A DNA stretch of 64,000 bases from Bagarius yarrelli (Eukaryota; Chordata; Actinopteri; Siluriformes; Sisoridae), in contig VCAZ01000014.1 in assembly GCA_005784505.1 (NCBI GenBank), forward strand, positions 2,934,741 through 2,998,740, given 5' to 3'. The translations under genes were made by a program, and so were the position numbers. The notes beneath the pieces are model-generated. The model ran no database searches. It saw only the letters and a program-made list of their open reading frames with translations, and was not told the DNA's origin. Numbering within the stretch: the first letter of the stretch is position 1; the number at the start of each line of letters is the position of its first letter. This document shows, in pieces, positions 12,931-25,261 of this stretch.

Positions 12931-13618
12931 TTTATATTACTCGGATATTTATATAACTGCTAATATTGTAGATAAAATGTAAATAAATTGTCTTGGAATT
13001 TTATGGGTAAAATGTAAAGGAGAGTTTGTTTGTTTTTTGTCTTTCTTTTTACTTTTTTTTATATATACAAGAACAAAAAAAACAACAAAAAATATTTTTT
13101 CAGTCTATTATATTACATTTTCTCATTTGCACAGTAAATAGTTATTAATTTTTTAGACTTTTTGGGGTTGATTAACTTTAAGATCTTTATTATAGCTATT
13201 ATTCTGTAAGATTCTGTAAAATTGTGGCCGGTGTCATGTAAGACAGAGAAATATGGCAAAAGGAAAAACACCCATAATCTCTAGGCTTTAAGTGCTTTTC
13301 CAGTAATAACATGGAACCATTAGCACTAATGATGCAGTGTCACTGGGGGAAAATGGTATTAGAGATGAGTTTCACCGAGATCGGGTGGATCTGCCAAATC
13401 ACTGCCAAATCTCAACGTATTCCTCATTATATTTCACCACTATAAAAAATAAAAATAACTGATGAGTTTACATGCTGCAACAGCAAAAGCAACTAAAGTG
13501 CAACTGAAAGAAAGTAACGTAGTGAAGTTGCAGATCATTTTATTTATCTATTGTATGAGTTACCTGGATCTCATACAATACCTGGATGTCATTTCAAATC
13601 GGTTCATTATTTATTCGT
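12931..13618. other. Unannotated flank
   Basis: AT-rich, nothing recognised. Confidence 0.6.
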
Positions 13619-13793
13619 TTAGCACTTTTAACAATAGACATTGTCTTAAAAGCGGCTTTAGACAAAATACAGTAACAGTGAAAAGGTGTAAGTTTTTCCC
13701 TAATAAACAAACCCTTCAAACTGAAAAAACAATGAAGTAACAAGGAAAAGATGTAAGACTCACGAGGGAACCCATCCTCATCTGGGCGACACA
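13619..13793 (-). repeat. Second copy of the 5325-5527 repeat, minus strand
   Basis: The reverse complement contains 'aaagccgcttttaagacaat' and the 'gatgagg...gggttccctcgtgag' start of the same repeat. It has an internal deletion. Confidence 0.55.
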
Positions 13794-13927
13794 GAATGTA
13801 TGTTAATTAAAGCGTATGTTAATAATGATCTAACAACTTGGGTCAGTGGAGCAGAGTGAGTCCTAATCCATCCAAAAAGCTCCTCGAATTTAAGGAAAAG
13901 GGCAGGAAAATGGTAGCGCAGAGAGAC

Positions 13928-13983
13928 AGAGAGAGAGAGATAGGGATATATATATATATAAAGAGAGAGAGAGAGAGAGATAG
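13928..13983. repeat. (GA)n-(TA)n-(GA)n compound microsatellite
   Basis: Two GA runs flank a short TA run. Confidence 0.9.
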
Positions 13984-14039
13984 TTAGGGTTACCTGGCAT
14001 GAGATAAGAACACACACCCTAGAATAGGACACTTTGTGT

Positions 14040-14132
14040 AATTGGAAGATCAGGGTTCAATTTAGTTGTATAAAAGAGATTAATGTAAGTCACTCTGGAT
14101 AGAGACGTCTGCCAAATGCTGTTAAAATGTAA
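14040..14132 (+). mobile_element. SINE family A, internally deleted
   Basis: B-box region is joined directly to the tail. The middle 'gcaaggccctt' part is missing. Confidence 0.8.
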
Positions 14133-14259
14133 ATGGAATAAAAAGATGCAACATCTTAAATTTATTTGCTTTATATACATTTTATATACATTTTTTATGA
14201 TTATTTTTTATTGTTGGGTTTAATTGCTGCGACAGACCCACAGTTGACTTGTTATTATA

Positions 14260-14273
14260 TCGCCATCTAGTGG
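14260..14273 (-). promoter_or_regulatory. CTCF-like motif
   Basis: The minus strand reads CCACTAGATGGCGA, matching the CTCF core at 13 of 14 positions. It points away from the motif at 19011-19024, so the pair is divergent. Confidence 0.4.
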
Positions 14274-14365
14274 TCTTTGACGAAAAATACAATACGAAAT
14301 GTTGCCTAAACGCAAAAAAATGTATTGGTTTAATTATTGTGTAATTTTAAATAATCTCTGTTTTT

Positions 14366-14477
14366 GTGTAAAACCCACGCAAACACATGCAAACTCCACA
14401 CAGCAAGGCCCCTGCCTGGGAAGCGAACTCTGGCTGTGAGGCAATAGTGTTAAACACTAAACCACCATGCTGCCCAC
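14366..14477 (-). mobile_element. SINE family B, minus-strand head fragment
   Basis: 'gtgttaaacactaaaccacc' at the right end is the reversed head. Confidence 0.82.
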
Positions 14478-14555
14478 TATTATTATTATTATTTTTTTTT
14501 ATTTTTTTTTTTATTTATTTTTTTTTTTTTTTTGCTATTATTATTATTATTGTTT
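14478..14555. repeat. T-rich/TTA repeat
   Basis: ATT units and poly-T runs follow directly on the head of a minus-strand SINE. Confidence 0.85.
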
Positions 14556-15496
14556 TATTGTTCAACACAATACATAAAAAATCTGTATAATAATGTTAAT
14601 AATAACCCAGTGTAAAATATTTAAACATACAAATACATAAATAATCATTGTAATGAATCCAGATATTTATCATAAATTTAAGTGAAGTGTATTTAAGTAT
14701 ATAATGTAAATGTTGGTGTAAGATGTTATATATAATATTAAAGAAGCAAACATGGTCAAATAATCTCTAATCTCTAAAATTAAAGATTAAACTCAGTAGG
14801 TATTATTGAATTATGTAGTTCAAACCTTTCTGGATCTTTTTCTCTGTTAAATATGTCTCATTTCTACAATAAATCCATCCCTATGTTTCATATACTGCTT
14901 TTTTAGTTTTCCATTTCTGCCCAGTAGTTTCAGATGTAGGAAGGAAGGTTGAATGCATTTTTTTTCACCACAGTAACATTAAAAAGGAGCAAAAATAAAA
15001 TAACAGATACGAGCAGAAAAAACAATTAAGACCACAGACAAACCACAGACAGTTAAAATAGTTTTGCCTCCAAACATCTCTCAAGCCTGAGGACTTCAGT
15101 AACTTCAAAAGTATCTAATGTTCTGCTTGCTAAAGTAATGAACTAAAATAGCACGAATGAGATCGGAGGCATGCAGGGAGTGGATTTTATCTACAGAGAC
15201 ATTTGGGAGGGGAGGCAGAAAATAGAGCTGATAAGCTCAGCAATTGTTTCAGTAGAAAGAAATAATGACAGCTGAAGCACGGGGAAATCACGAGGAGCTG
15301 CATTCAGAGAGGCTGTGCAGGAGAGGCCATGATACACCGTGACCTTTGCAGTGTGACAGAGACTAAAGAGTTCTGTAGTCATTATAATCCTGTTATTATC
15401 CCTTATAGTAAGGTCATTGTGTTAAACTGTCTGATATGTGAACATACTGAGTAATAAATGTGGGCTTTCTGTTTAAATTAAATGCAACAAAGAAAT
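14556..15496. other. AT-rich flank with a possible regulatory island
   Basis: 14590-15060 is AT-rich and unremarkable. 15070-15390 is more balanced and non-repetitive, with several homeobox/E-box-like motifs (ataatgacagctg). Confidence 0.45.
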
Positions 15497-15850
15497 CCAT
15501 CTATCCATTTTCTATACCCGCTTAGTCCCTAATTCGGGGTCACAAGGAGCTGCTGGAGTCTATTCCAGTCCTGTGTCTGAAAGGGAAAAGGCAGGAGGGG
15601 GACACCCTGGACAGGTCAACATTCCATCACGGGGCCACACACACACTCCTATGGGCAATTTAGAATCACCAATCAATCTTACATAGATGTTTTTGAACTA
15701 TGAGAGGAAACCAGAGAACCCAGAGTAAACACACACAAACACGGGGAGAACTTCACTCAACATGCAAACTTTCCTGCCTTTCCCAGGAATCGAACCCGGG
15801 TCTTCTTACTGTGAGGCAACCATGCTAACCACTGAGCTCCGTGCTGCCGG
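15497..15850 (-). mobile_element. SINE family B, minus strand, full length
   Basis: From 'ctatacccgcttagtcccta' to 'accactgagctccgtgctgc'. Confidence 0.92.
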
Positions 15851-16675
15851 TAACAATCGTTTTTATTATATCCAAATTTCTACTTCACGTGTATGAAAAG
15901 GAAAAAAAAATCCAGAACCACAAAGAAAAAAATACTTCTTGTTTTTATTACTTTTTGTTCAAAGGTGCAGTAGGACATGTTAAAAACTTCTAACTATATC
16001 CTGATACCACTGAAAGTGTACGTCCCACCCTGCTGGCAAAAGCCTTTATAGTACAGTATGTAAAAATCATAGGTGCCACTAAGGGAAGTAGGGAGGTGTA
16101 GTGAGCCCAAGCACTTTAGAGGCCCCACCAGAGACCAGTTTTACTAGTTGTATGAGTGTGAAATAAGTGTGGTAGGAGGCCCAACCTTATATTCTTTCAA
16201 AGAGCCCAAACTTGCTAGTGGAACCTAAAAGTGGGTTGTCCTCCAATGTCAATGGCGGAAAAAGAGTAAAGGAATCCTATTTTCCTGCAGTCTGACAACG
16301 CTCCCAATCTTCCTGAAGGCTATCGTCAACATTCCTCCCATTTCCTCCACCATCATTTCCTTACTTTCATCCAATTCTTATTCAATTCAAATGCACCATC
16401 AGTTCCCCATCATTATTTTCCATCCCTTGTTTTCCAATGTACATGTTTTTTTTTTCTTTTGTAACACTTCCATGTTGGCGTTGCTGCCAGACAACCTGCT
16501 AACAGTTTCTTTTAAAAGTACTAAAATTCTAAACACTTAGAGTTTTTTTTTTTTAAGATTTTGGTTCCTCTGCTTTAATTGAATTTGCATTTAAGACAGA
16601 AATTTGTAAAAACCTGTTGATTCAAATTCTATCAAATCCATTAATGACATTTTACCGTGTTTTTTATTGGAAGAG
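15851..16675. other. Unannotated flank
   Basis: The stretch 16065-16250 ('agagcccaaacttgctagtg') may be an old dispersed repeat. The rest is unique. Confidence 0.4.
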
Positions 16676-16900
16676 ATGAGATGAGGTTAGATTCAACTTT
16701 ACTGTCATTGTGCAAGGTACATGTACAGAGCCACTGAAATGCAGTGAGCATCCAACCAGAAGTGCATAAGAGGCTTATTTACAATAAAGAGCAGTGTAAT
16801 AATGAATAAGGGTATGAGGTTGATAATTACAAAGGTGGGGGTAAATAATGTACAGAAAGTGCAGTAGTATGTATATATGGTGTCTATAAGGGTATATATC
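16676..16900. repeat. Teleost dispersed repeat ('caactttactgtcattgtgc')
   Basis: The 'ttcaactttactgtcattgt' and 'gcatccaaccagaagtgca' blocks match a repeat common in fish genomes. No coding content is seen. Confidence 0.5.
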
Positions 16901-17137
16901 TTATGATATGGGTATGGCAGGCAAAGAGGCAAAGAAAGACATAATATATATGCATACAAGTGTTTGTAAGCACAATAATATTTGCTAAAATATACAAAAA
17001 AAATATACAATTTGGGGGTAAATAGATTTTCAGTCCCTGTTGAAAACCCTCTCAAAAATATTTACAAAATTAGACCCAAAAACCTCTTCAACTACAATGC
17101 TGGTGCACAATAAAACCAATACACACAAACGTGACCT

Positions 17138-17276
17138 TCATTTACACAACTAAACAACTGGGGGTTGAGGGCCTCGCTTAGGGGCCAAAACGTGGTAAAT
17201 TGGTAGTGCAGTAAATGGAACCGTGATCTTCCAATTAGTAGTCCAACACCTTGACCACTGCGCTACCACTTCCCTC
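17138..17276 (-). mobile_element. SINE family A, minus strand
   Basis: Middle and head are present, and the LINE-like tail is mostly lost. Confidence 0.82.
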
Positions 17277-18066
17277 AACATGGCAAATAGGCTACAAGTT
17301 AAAAAGGTTTGTTTCCACACTGTTTCTCAGGCTGCTGTCTATTCTGATTATTCACAAACTAAAAACTGAAAAAAAAGAAAAAAGAAAAATGATTATCACC
17401 TCCAGTAGAATGAAAACTACAGTAATTAGCATTTAATCCAGTAAAGTAAAAAGTACAAACCACTTTTTAATCATTACAGCACATCTGTACTAGATACTAA
17501 AACATCTGCTTGGTTAAAAAAAAAAAAAAAAAGCATAATGATTCGGGCGGTTGGGACTCCTGGTGGTAGCTTGATGACGGTCATTTATGAAAGATTTCAT
17601 TGGCATGTGCTCGTCTGGAGCTGCAGGTGTTTTCCCACAGTAGCCATTTTACCCTCTCATCAAGCACGTCTTATACGAGCATCCTAATGTAGTCTGCGGT
17701 AAAACATCTGCTGCATCAAATAATTATTATTTTTAACCCATTGCCAGAATTATAAACCAGTTTCTCAGGCAGAAATGTGTGCAAAGGCGTTGCAGAAACC
17801 AATCCTTGCTCTAGAAATCAGGATACAGAGCTGTGACTTGGACGGAAATGTAGGATATAAAGATTTACCAATAAATCATAGAAGTGCACAAAAGGGTCAT
17901 AACTCACCCACTGCTAATCCACTCCTAATCTACTCACACCGAGCACAACCGGACTGCTGACTACACAGAATTCCCAATGATCGATGGAACATCGCCCCAT
18001 AGGGTCAGAAATATCTTTCAATGTTAAACAAGAATATAGAGAGTCGGAACAGTAAAAACTGAATCT
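17277..18066. other. Unannotated flank
   Basis: Unique sequence, no coding signal. Confidence 0.6.
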
Positions 18067-18130
18067 TTTTCTGGTGGTCTAGTGGCTAGTCACCCCTGCA
18101 CCCTAGGTTATATTCCCAGTCAATTCCTAG
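18067..18130 (+). pseudogene. tRNA-Glu-like pseudogene fragment
   Basis: 'ctggtggtctagtggctag' closely matches the 5' part and A box of vertebrate tRNA-Glu, and 'ttatattcccagtca' resembles its B box and 3' part. The anticodon arm is degraded and no flanking SINE body is recognised. Confidence 0.5.
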
Positions 18131-18352
18131 TTTTAAGACTGGATGAAAACATGATTCCTCAGCCCCCTTTTTAGATATAACAGATTTTCTCGTAAAAACC
18201 TTCGACCTAATAACAGGCTGATAAAATGTATAAAATTCACCAGACTATAAACAGTGCTGTCACTCTGTATCAGTTTACAAGTCTTCGAGTGTGTTTGATC
18301 GTATGTATTGGAATGAGTATTGAATCGAGTTGGACATAATGGATTACAGAGA

Positions 18353-18526
18353 CTGTCTTTATTGGCCACATTTACTCTACAGCACAGTAACATTAGTTTC
18401 TTTGCATATCCCATCTTGGAAAGGAATGGGTTGGAGGTCTTGCTCGTGGACCCGGAGGTGGCATGCTGATGGCGGTGGGGTTTGAGCCAAGGTCTTCCTG
18501 TTCTTTCAGTCAACAACTGCATCTGT
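18353..18526 (-). mobile_element. Family C dispersed element
   Basis: 'ctgtctttattggccacatt', 'acagcacagtaacatt' and 'ggcggtggggtttgagccaa' are shared with the copies at 35573 and 52505. The right end resembles a reversed tRNA-like head. Confidence 0.72.
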
Positions 18527-18594
18527 TACTTTTCCTTATTGATAAACATGAATAATGTAAAGTTTATGATTTACTGCAGGTCAAGAAATATTTA

Positions 18595-18850
18595 GTGTCT
18601 CACATTAACTCACACAGGAAAGCACTCAAGTCACTCACTCTTCCAGTCAGTCACTTTCTCATTCGCTCACACACAATCTAAAGCACTCGGTCACTTTGTC
18701 GCTCACTTATTTACTTATTCACTTATACACTTGCTTAGTTGCTTTAATAGCCTCATGCACTCACTCCCTCATGCACTCACTCACTTATTCACTCACTCAC
18801 TTATTCACTCCCTACCTTTCTCCCTTCCTCCCTCCCTTTATCCTTCACTC
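18595..18850. repeat. Degenerate CACT-type repeat
   Basis: Imperfect actc/cact units (cactcactcacttattcact and similar) alternate with tccctcc blocks. Confidence 0.8.
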
Positions 18851-19530
18851 ACTTTCTAAACTTGCTATGGGATGGAAAGCTGTTTACACACTTACTCAAT
18901 TATTTAGATTATATAACTACTGTAAGTATCAGGAATTCACAACAACACGCGTGCAGTGACTTAAATCTTAAATATTTGTTTACGCTCGGGGAAAAAAAAA
19001 TCATCATCTACCACTAGAGGGAGCTTGCGCGATGGGCAGTAAGTCAACTAAAAACAATAAAAGATAACGAATAATATATAACAATTTAAAAGTAATATTA
19101 TTTATTTATTTTATTATTATGTTATTACCTTACTACATAATTTAATAATAATAATAGATAGTGTTAACTTTTTAATTTATCATTAGATTTTAAATTGTAT
19201 ATATACATTTACATGAAAAATAAAGTATAATTGAAAAGTTAATAATTAATAATAATATGAATTAAACAATAATAAATATCTAAGTTTAAAAAAAATAAAT
19301 AAATAAATGTATATGATATATTAAACATTATACTTTGATTTAATATTCCAAACTTTTTATGGAAATTGTTTTAAACCTAATTATTTCATTATTCGATATG
19401 GTGGTCGCTTTAATTATTGTTATTTTTATTTAAAGTTTAAAAATAATTTTATTAAAATTTTACCACGATTTTGGAAAAAAAGTGTGTTTTCTGAGATTTC
19501 GCTATAGAAAAAAAAATAACATTCTCTCAG
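18851..19530. other. AT-rich DNA upstream of the frem2 promoter
   Basis: 19060-19490 is extremely AT-rich (many taataata runs) and contrasts sharply with the CpG-rich promoter that follows. The CTCF-like motif at 19011 is the one clear site. Confidence 0.7.
19011..19024 (+). promoter_or_regulatory. CTCF-like motif
   Basis: CCACTAGAGGGAGC matches the known CTCF core CCASYAGRKGGCRS at 13 of 14 positions. It sits about 870 bp upstream of the frem2 ATG, just outside the CpG-rich promoter. Binding is inferred. Confidence 0.4.
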
Positions 19531-19800
19531 AGAGCGCGCTGTCTTTGTCCCGCCCTTTATCAATGACTGTCGCCGCGTCCAATCACAGGTCTCTAGCGCA
19601 TTCCGCCGTAAAAACTCCGCCAATGGGACGGGAGAAAGGCGTGTCTTGGTTTACTCCGCTTCTTTAGGCATGAAGTTTATTCGGGAGCGCAGAAGGCGCT
19701 GGGTGAGAATGGTGCGCTTTAACGCGGCTGCGGTGGAGCGCAGTTTTCCAACACCGCGCGCTTTCACTTTAACTCTTATATATATATATAATATTTTTTT
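19531..19800 (+). promoter_or_regulatory. frem2: Probable frem2 promoter (CpG-rich, two CCAAT boxes, GC box)
   Basis: CpG density rises sharply against AT-rich flanks. A GC box (CCCGCCC) lies at 19549-19555. CCAAT boxes lie at 19579-19583 and 19620-19624 on the same strand, 41 bp apart, a spacing close to four helical turns that suits NF-Y. A TATATA run starts at about 19777 and could act as a TATA box about 110 bp before the ATG. Transcription start sites cannot be read from sequence alone. Confidence 0.6.
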
Positions 19801-19831
19801 GTTCTTTCATTTTTGGCGCACGCACGTGTAG
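19646..19831 (+). other. Upstream open frame in the frem2 5' flank
   Basis: This 61-codon ATG-initiated frame is in the same phase as frem2 and ends with TAG 54 bp before its ATG. It overlaps the presumed promoter, so it would be a uORF only if transcription begins upstream of 19646. The peptide resembles nothing I know. It mainly shows that the frem2 ATG cannot be extended upstream in frame. Confidence 0.3.
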
Positions 19832-19885
19832 GAGTATTTTTGTGGATTTTCTGTACATATCAGTCACTGTGGCTCGGACTTCACA

Positions 19886-22800
19886 ATGGCTCAGACCTTA
19901 CCAGAGACCACTGTATGGCTTTTAATTATTTCTCTGTTTCTGCTGGCATTGAGTTTGCACGAGGTTTCCTGCGTGCGCGGGTTTGACAGCCTGGGCTTGA
20001 CCTATGGTCACAGGTCCGAGCTTACAGAGGACGCCATACTGGTGGCCAACAACGGAATCCGTGTTCCCTTCGGCAGATCTGTGTTCATCGACCCGATTAA
20101 TGATTTAGTCCTGCAGGTCCGACCTGGAGACAAGTGCAGCATCACAGTCCTGGACAACGACCCTTTGTCGCAAAAACCGGGTCAGCTGAGCCCTAAAAAG
20201 TTCCCATGCGAGTTTGGACCCAGTGATGTGAAATACTCCCACTTTGGATCCCGGAGTCCAGCTAAAGACCGAGTTAGACTTCAGTTAAGGTATGACACAC
20301 AGACTGACACTGTGATCATCCCATTCATGATGGAAGTTGAAGTGATCTTCACGCAGCTGGAGATCCTGATTAAAAACATGCCTCTGACTGTTGAAAAGCT
20401 TCTGGGAACAAGTAACCCGATCGATAAGAAGATTCTAGAGTTTACTTTTGATAGAAACATGTACCAGTGCAAAGTCACCTCTCTTGCCGGAACAGGTGTT
20501 TTGCCCAGGTATGGCAAGCTTGTCGATGAAGGTAAATTAGGTAAAATGTTAGACTGTGATGAGTTTCTCAAGCTGAACATTCGCTATCGACATATGTTCA
20601 CTCACCGCTCCCCGAACAGAGATTACATCCCCATGTATGTAGAGCTACAAGACAAGGAAAGCAATGTCATAAAACAGGAGTTTTTCCAGATTATGGTGCG
20701 TATTAAAGAAGGAGAGGAAAACACGCCGCCTAAACCTAGCTTTATCTCCATGATGATGATGGAAGTTGACCAGTTCGTGATGACTGCTATAACCTCTGAC
20801 ATGCTCGCCGCGGAGGACGTCGAATCTCAACCTGATGATTTAATCTTTAACATTACCTCTCCTTTGTCATTCGAGGAGGGCTATATCGTTAGTACAGATG
20901 ATAGGAATTTGCCCATTACGTCTTTCTATCAGGGAGATCTGAAGGATCTTAAAATAGCATACAAACCTCCATCTGAGGACTCGGATATTGAGAGAATATT
21001 CCAAATCGAGTTTGTGGTCGTGGACACAGATGGAGCCATTTCAGATCCGTTCGCTTTCATGATCGTCATTAAGCCTATGAACACGCTGGCTCCTGTGGTG
21101 ACTCGAAACGCTGGGCAGTTGCTCTATGAGGGTCAGTCTAGGTCACTGTCAAGTTCACAAAACCTGCAGATAAGCGATGAGGACAATTTACATGATGTCA
21201 AAGTGACAGTGATTGACGGACTGAGGCACGGTGAGCTCACTGTGATCGGCTCCAGGAGTAAATTCTTCACAGTGGCAGATCTGAATCATGGATCTGTCAT
21301 CTACCAGCACGACGGCAGCGATACCTATAGCGACAATATCATTTTCCGGATGACAGATGGCAGACACGAAGTGGAATTTCTTTTTCCTATAACCGTAGTG
21401 CCGACTGATGACGAGCCGCCGATTATCAATGCCAACACAGGTTTGATGATGTTCAAAAATCAGATGATGGCCATTTCACCTTTGATGCTCAGTGCAGCCG
21501 ATATTGACTCAGAGGATTCAACTATTAAATTTATCATAGAGGCACCAATCTCAAATATAGGAGAGGTACTTCTCCGTCAGTTGGATGCTCCAGAAGACCC
21601 ATCCACGTGGAAATTTAATTCTGAAGATGAGATGTATGAGAAAGTAGTTACAGACTGGCTCCAGCGAGACATTACTGATGGAAAGCTGTTTTACAGGCAT
21701 GTTGGACCTCATAACACTAAAACCATAATAGATCAGTTCGTTTTTCGAGTTCAGGATGACAACGACCCGCCAAATCAGTCAGGACAAAACTCTTTCATTA
21801 TCAAAATTCACCCTATTGATGACATCCCGCCTGAGCTTTACCCAGACACTACCCTGCAGCTGACAGTTCACGAATACCAGCTCACATACTTGCGCAAGAA
21901 ATTCCTACGTTATACCGATTTAGATTCTGAGGACAGGGATTTAAAATACACCATCACTCAGCCGCCCAGAGATACAGATGAGAACAACCCTGTTATTCTA
22001 GGAGCCATTGTTCTGACAGAAAACCCAAACTTAGAGGTTACAGAGTTCACTCAAGCGCAGATAAATCACCATAAAATAGCGTACAAGCCACCTGATCTGG
22101 AGCTGGGTATAACACCGCGTGTAGTGCAGTTCCATTATATGGTTGAGGACACAGCTGGAAACATTGTCGATGGAGCGTTCACTGTTTTCCTGCAGCCTGT
22201 TGACAACAACCCACCCCAGATTACCAACAAAGGGTTCACGGTGTTAGAGCGAGGAATGCATGTAATCACCCGTACTGAGCTTGACACCACCGACCCAGAC
22301 ACAGACAACACAAAGATCTCCTTTACGCTCACTCAACCTCCCCAACATGGTCAGATACAGTACACATTTACCGACCTGACCAAGGGAGATTCATTTATTC
22401 TCGATGATATTTCTCAGGGTAGGATCTCCTACACTCACAATGGAGACGAGTCAACGAATGATTTCTTTCAACTCGATGTGAGCGATGGCATCCACATTGT
22501 TACAATTACCATTAAAATAAGCGTAAAGCTTATTGATGATGAAACTCCAACCATAAGCCTTCCGGAGGGTACCATCGGCTCCTATATTGACGTCTTGGAA
22601 AACGGTGCTACGGAAATCACGGCTAATGTCATTCAGGGACGAGATGAAGACACCGATGACCGAAGGTTGACGTTTATAGTGGAGGATCCACCAGTTTTCG
22701 GTGAAATATTAGTCAACGGAATACCAGCTAACAGATTTACCCAAGCTGACATCATTAGTGGATTAGTCGTGTATGCTCACACTAGTGGAGAGATTGGCCT

Positions 22801-24899
22801 GACTACTAAAGAGGACTTTTTTAATTTAACCCTGACTGATATGTCTGACGAGTGGACAGTGGGTGGCAATAAAATCAAGGGTGTCCGAGTACATGTGACT
22901 ATCCTCCCAATAGACAGCCAGGCTCCACAGGTGTTTGTTGGCCACCAGTTTAGTGTTGTCGAAGGTGAGAAGAATGTCATTCAAATAGCCCACGTAAGCG
23001 CTTCTGACCTAGACACCCCCAACGATGACCTTTTGTGCACCATCATCATTCAGCCCACATCTGGCTACCTGGAAAACATCTCCCCTGCTCCAGGATCAGA
23101 AAAATCCAGGTCAGGAACAGCTATCAGTGCGTTCACCATTAAAGACATCAAGCAAAATCACATAAATTACGTTCAAAGCATTCATAAAGGAGTGGAGCCA
23201 GTAGAGGACCGGTTTAATTTCAGGTGCTCGGATGGCATCAATTTTTCTGAGAGACACTTTTTTCCGATCGTAATTATCCCATCTAATGACGAAAAGCCTG
23301 AGATCCATATGAGAGAGTTTGTGGTAATGGAAGGCATGAATGTTGTAATTGACACTCCTATACTGAATGGTGTTGATGCAGATATTCCCTCAGACGAGCT
23401 GACATTTATCATTACTAAACCTCCAAAACATGGTTTCATTATAAATCAGTTAACCACTGGTACAGTTCCTGTGACTAACTTCACTCTAGATCAAATAAGA
23501 GAGGCTTCCAGCATAGTTTATGAGCACGATGATTCAGAAACCACAGAGGACAGTTTTAAAGTGCTTTTAACTGATGGCAAATTTACTGTAGAAAAGACTG
23601 TGATTATAATGGTTATCCCAGTGGATGATGAAACACCAAGGATGGCTATCAACGATGGGCTTGAAATAGAGATAAGCGAAATAAAAGTAATCACCAACAA
23701 AGTTTTAAAAGCCACTGATCTGGATACAAAGGACAACACACTGACTTATGTTATCCGATACGGCCCCAATCAGGGAATTCTGCAAAAACGAACACCATTT
23801 GGAACGCTTGAAAACATAACCATTGGAATGAATTTCACTCAGAATGACATTGATGAAAATTTAATTATATATCTTCACAACGGACAAGAAGGTATCCGTG
23901 ACCTCATTAAATTTGATGTCACCGACGGCATAAACCCTTTGATTGACAGGTATTTCTACGTGACGATCGGAGGAATTGACATGGTGTTCCCTGATGTTAT
24001 TAGCAAAGGGGTTTCTCTTAAAGAAGGAGGTAGAGTGACCCTTACAACAGACTTGCTCAGCACCAGTGATCTCAACAGCCCAGATGAGCACTTGGTCTTC
24101 ACCATCACTCGAGCTCCAGTGAGAGGTCACCTGGAGTGCACTGATACACCAGGCATGCCTATCACCTCCTTCACCCAGCTCCAGCTGGCTGGAAACAAGG
24201 TCTACTACATTCACACGGCTGATGATGAGGTTAAGATGGACAGCTTTGAGTTTGAAGTGACAGACGGTTACAACCCGGTGTTTCGCACTTTCCGCATTTC
24301 CATAACGGATGTGGACAACAAAAAGCCTGTGGTCACGATTCACGGGTTGGTCGTTAACGAAGGAAAAAGCAAACTTATCACACCGTTTGAGTTAACTGTA
24401 GAGGATCGTGACACAGTCGACCAGCTTCTAAAATTCACCATCACCCAGGCGCCCGTTCATGGAAAGCTGCTGTTTAACAACACCCGACCCGTCATGTCCT
24501 TCACCAAGCAAGATCTCAACGAGAACAGTATTAGCTACAAGCATGATGGGACCGAGTCTGCTTTCGACAGCTTTTCCTTTACCGTCACAGACGGAACTCA
24601 TTCAGACTTTTATGTATTTCCTGATACTGTTTTCGAGACTCGCAAACCCCAAGTGATGCGAATCACGGTTCTTTCTGTAGACAACGGTATTCCGCAGATT
24701 GCAGTCAACAAGGGTGGGACGGCTTTGAAAATGCTGCCCAGTGGTCATCTAGGATTTGTGATCACCAGTAAAGTGCTGAAAGCTGAGGATAGAGACAGTC
24801 CAGATGGAGCTGTAACTTTTAGATTAACAGTCGGCGCTGAACATGGCTACCTCATCGACCTGGGCAAGGGAAACGCCACCATTACCACATTCTCTCAAG
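19886..24899 (+). CDS. frem2: frem2 coding exon 1: signal peptide and CSPG repeats 1-12 (partial gene)
   Basis: FREM2 is a large basement-membrane protein that works with FRAS1 and FREM1 in epidermal-dermal adhesion, including fin and skin integrity; this role is family knowledge. The exon gives 1671 codons plus one base. The start ATG has A at -3 and G at +4, and an in-frame TAG lies upstream at 19829-19831. Residues about 10-24 are a hydrophobic signal-peptide core, with a plausible cut after Cys29. The N-terminal region carries the family motifs VPFGR, RRSPNRD-like 'HRSPNRDYIPM' and 'MMMMEVDQF'. Twelve CSPG repeats start near residues 288, 395, 504, 641, 769, 881, 1006, 1130, 1243, 1361, 1473 and 1595, each separated by VDD/IDD-P linkers. 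Several N-x-S/T sites fit an extracellular protein. The open frame runs on to a TAA at 24926-24928, but the last nine codons are intronic. Whether this is the a or b teleost paralogue cannot be told here. Confidence 0.97.
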
Positions 24900-25261
24900 G
24901 TAAAACGATTGTTATATTGTATTACTAAATACATTATTGCTGGCTAATATAAATTATTTAATAATGCACTTTTCTAAGATACTGTATATTTATTTTTTAT
25001 TACAAATGAAAAATAGTGAGACAATTTGATGCCAAAAACTGCATCCTTACTTTTTTAAATTGTAAATGAACACCAACTGGCCACTTTATTAGGAAACACC
25101 TGTCTATTATAAACATGTTTGTTTAAATAACCAATTATCTGGCAGCATTTCATTGTTTTGAATCATGCCGTCACCTTTTAAGACCTTTAGTTAATCCAGA
25201 GGGATATCCGGATTTTAACGTTGTCGGGTTGTGTGTACTGATTTCTGGGATTTTCTCTATA

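Noticed and set aside
12444..12963. Phe/Ser/Pro-rich 160-170 residue frames
   Set aside because: Product of the polypyrimidine tract, overlapping in two frames and with a Lys/Glu/Arg shadow on the other strand.
23861..24343. 160-codon antisense frame across frem2 exon 1
   Set aside because: Shadow of the strongly supported FREM2 frame.
24900..24928. frem2 ending at the TAA at 24926-24928
   Set aside because: The donor at 24900 and exon 2 restore the family sequence, so the last nine codons of the open frame are intron.
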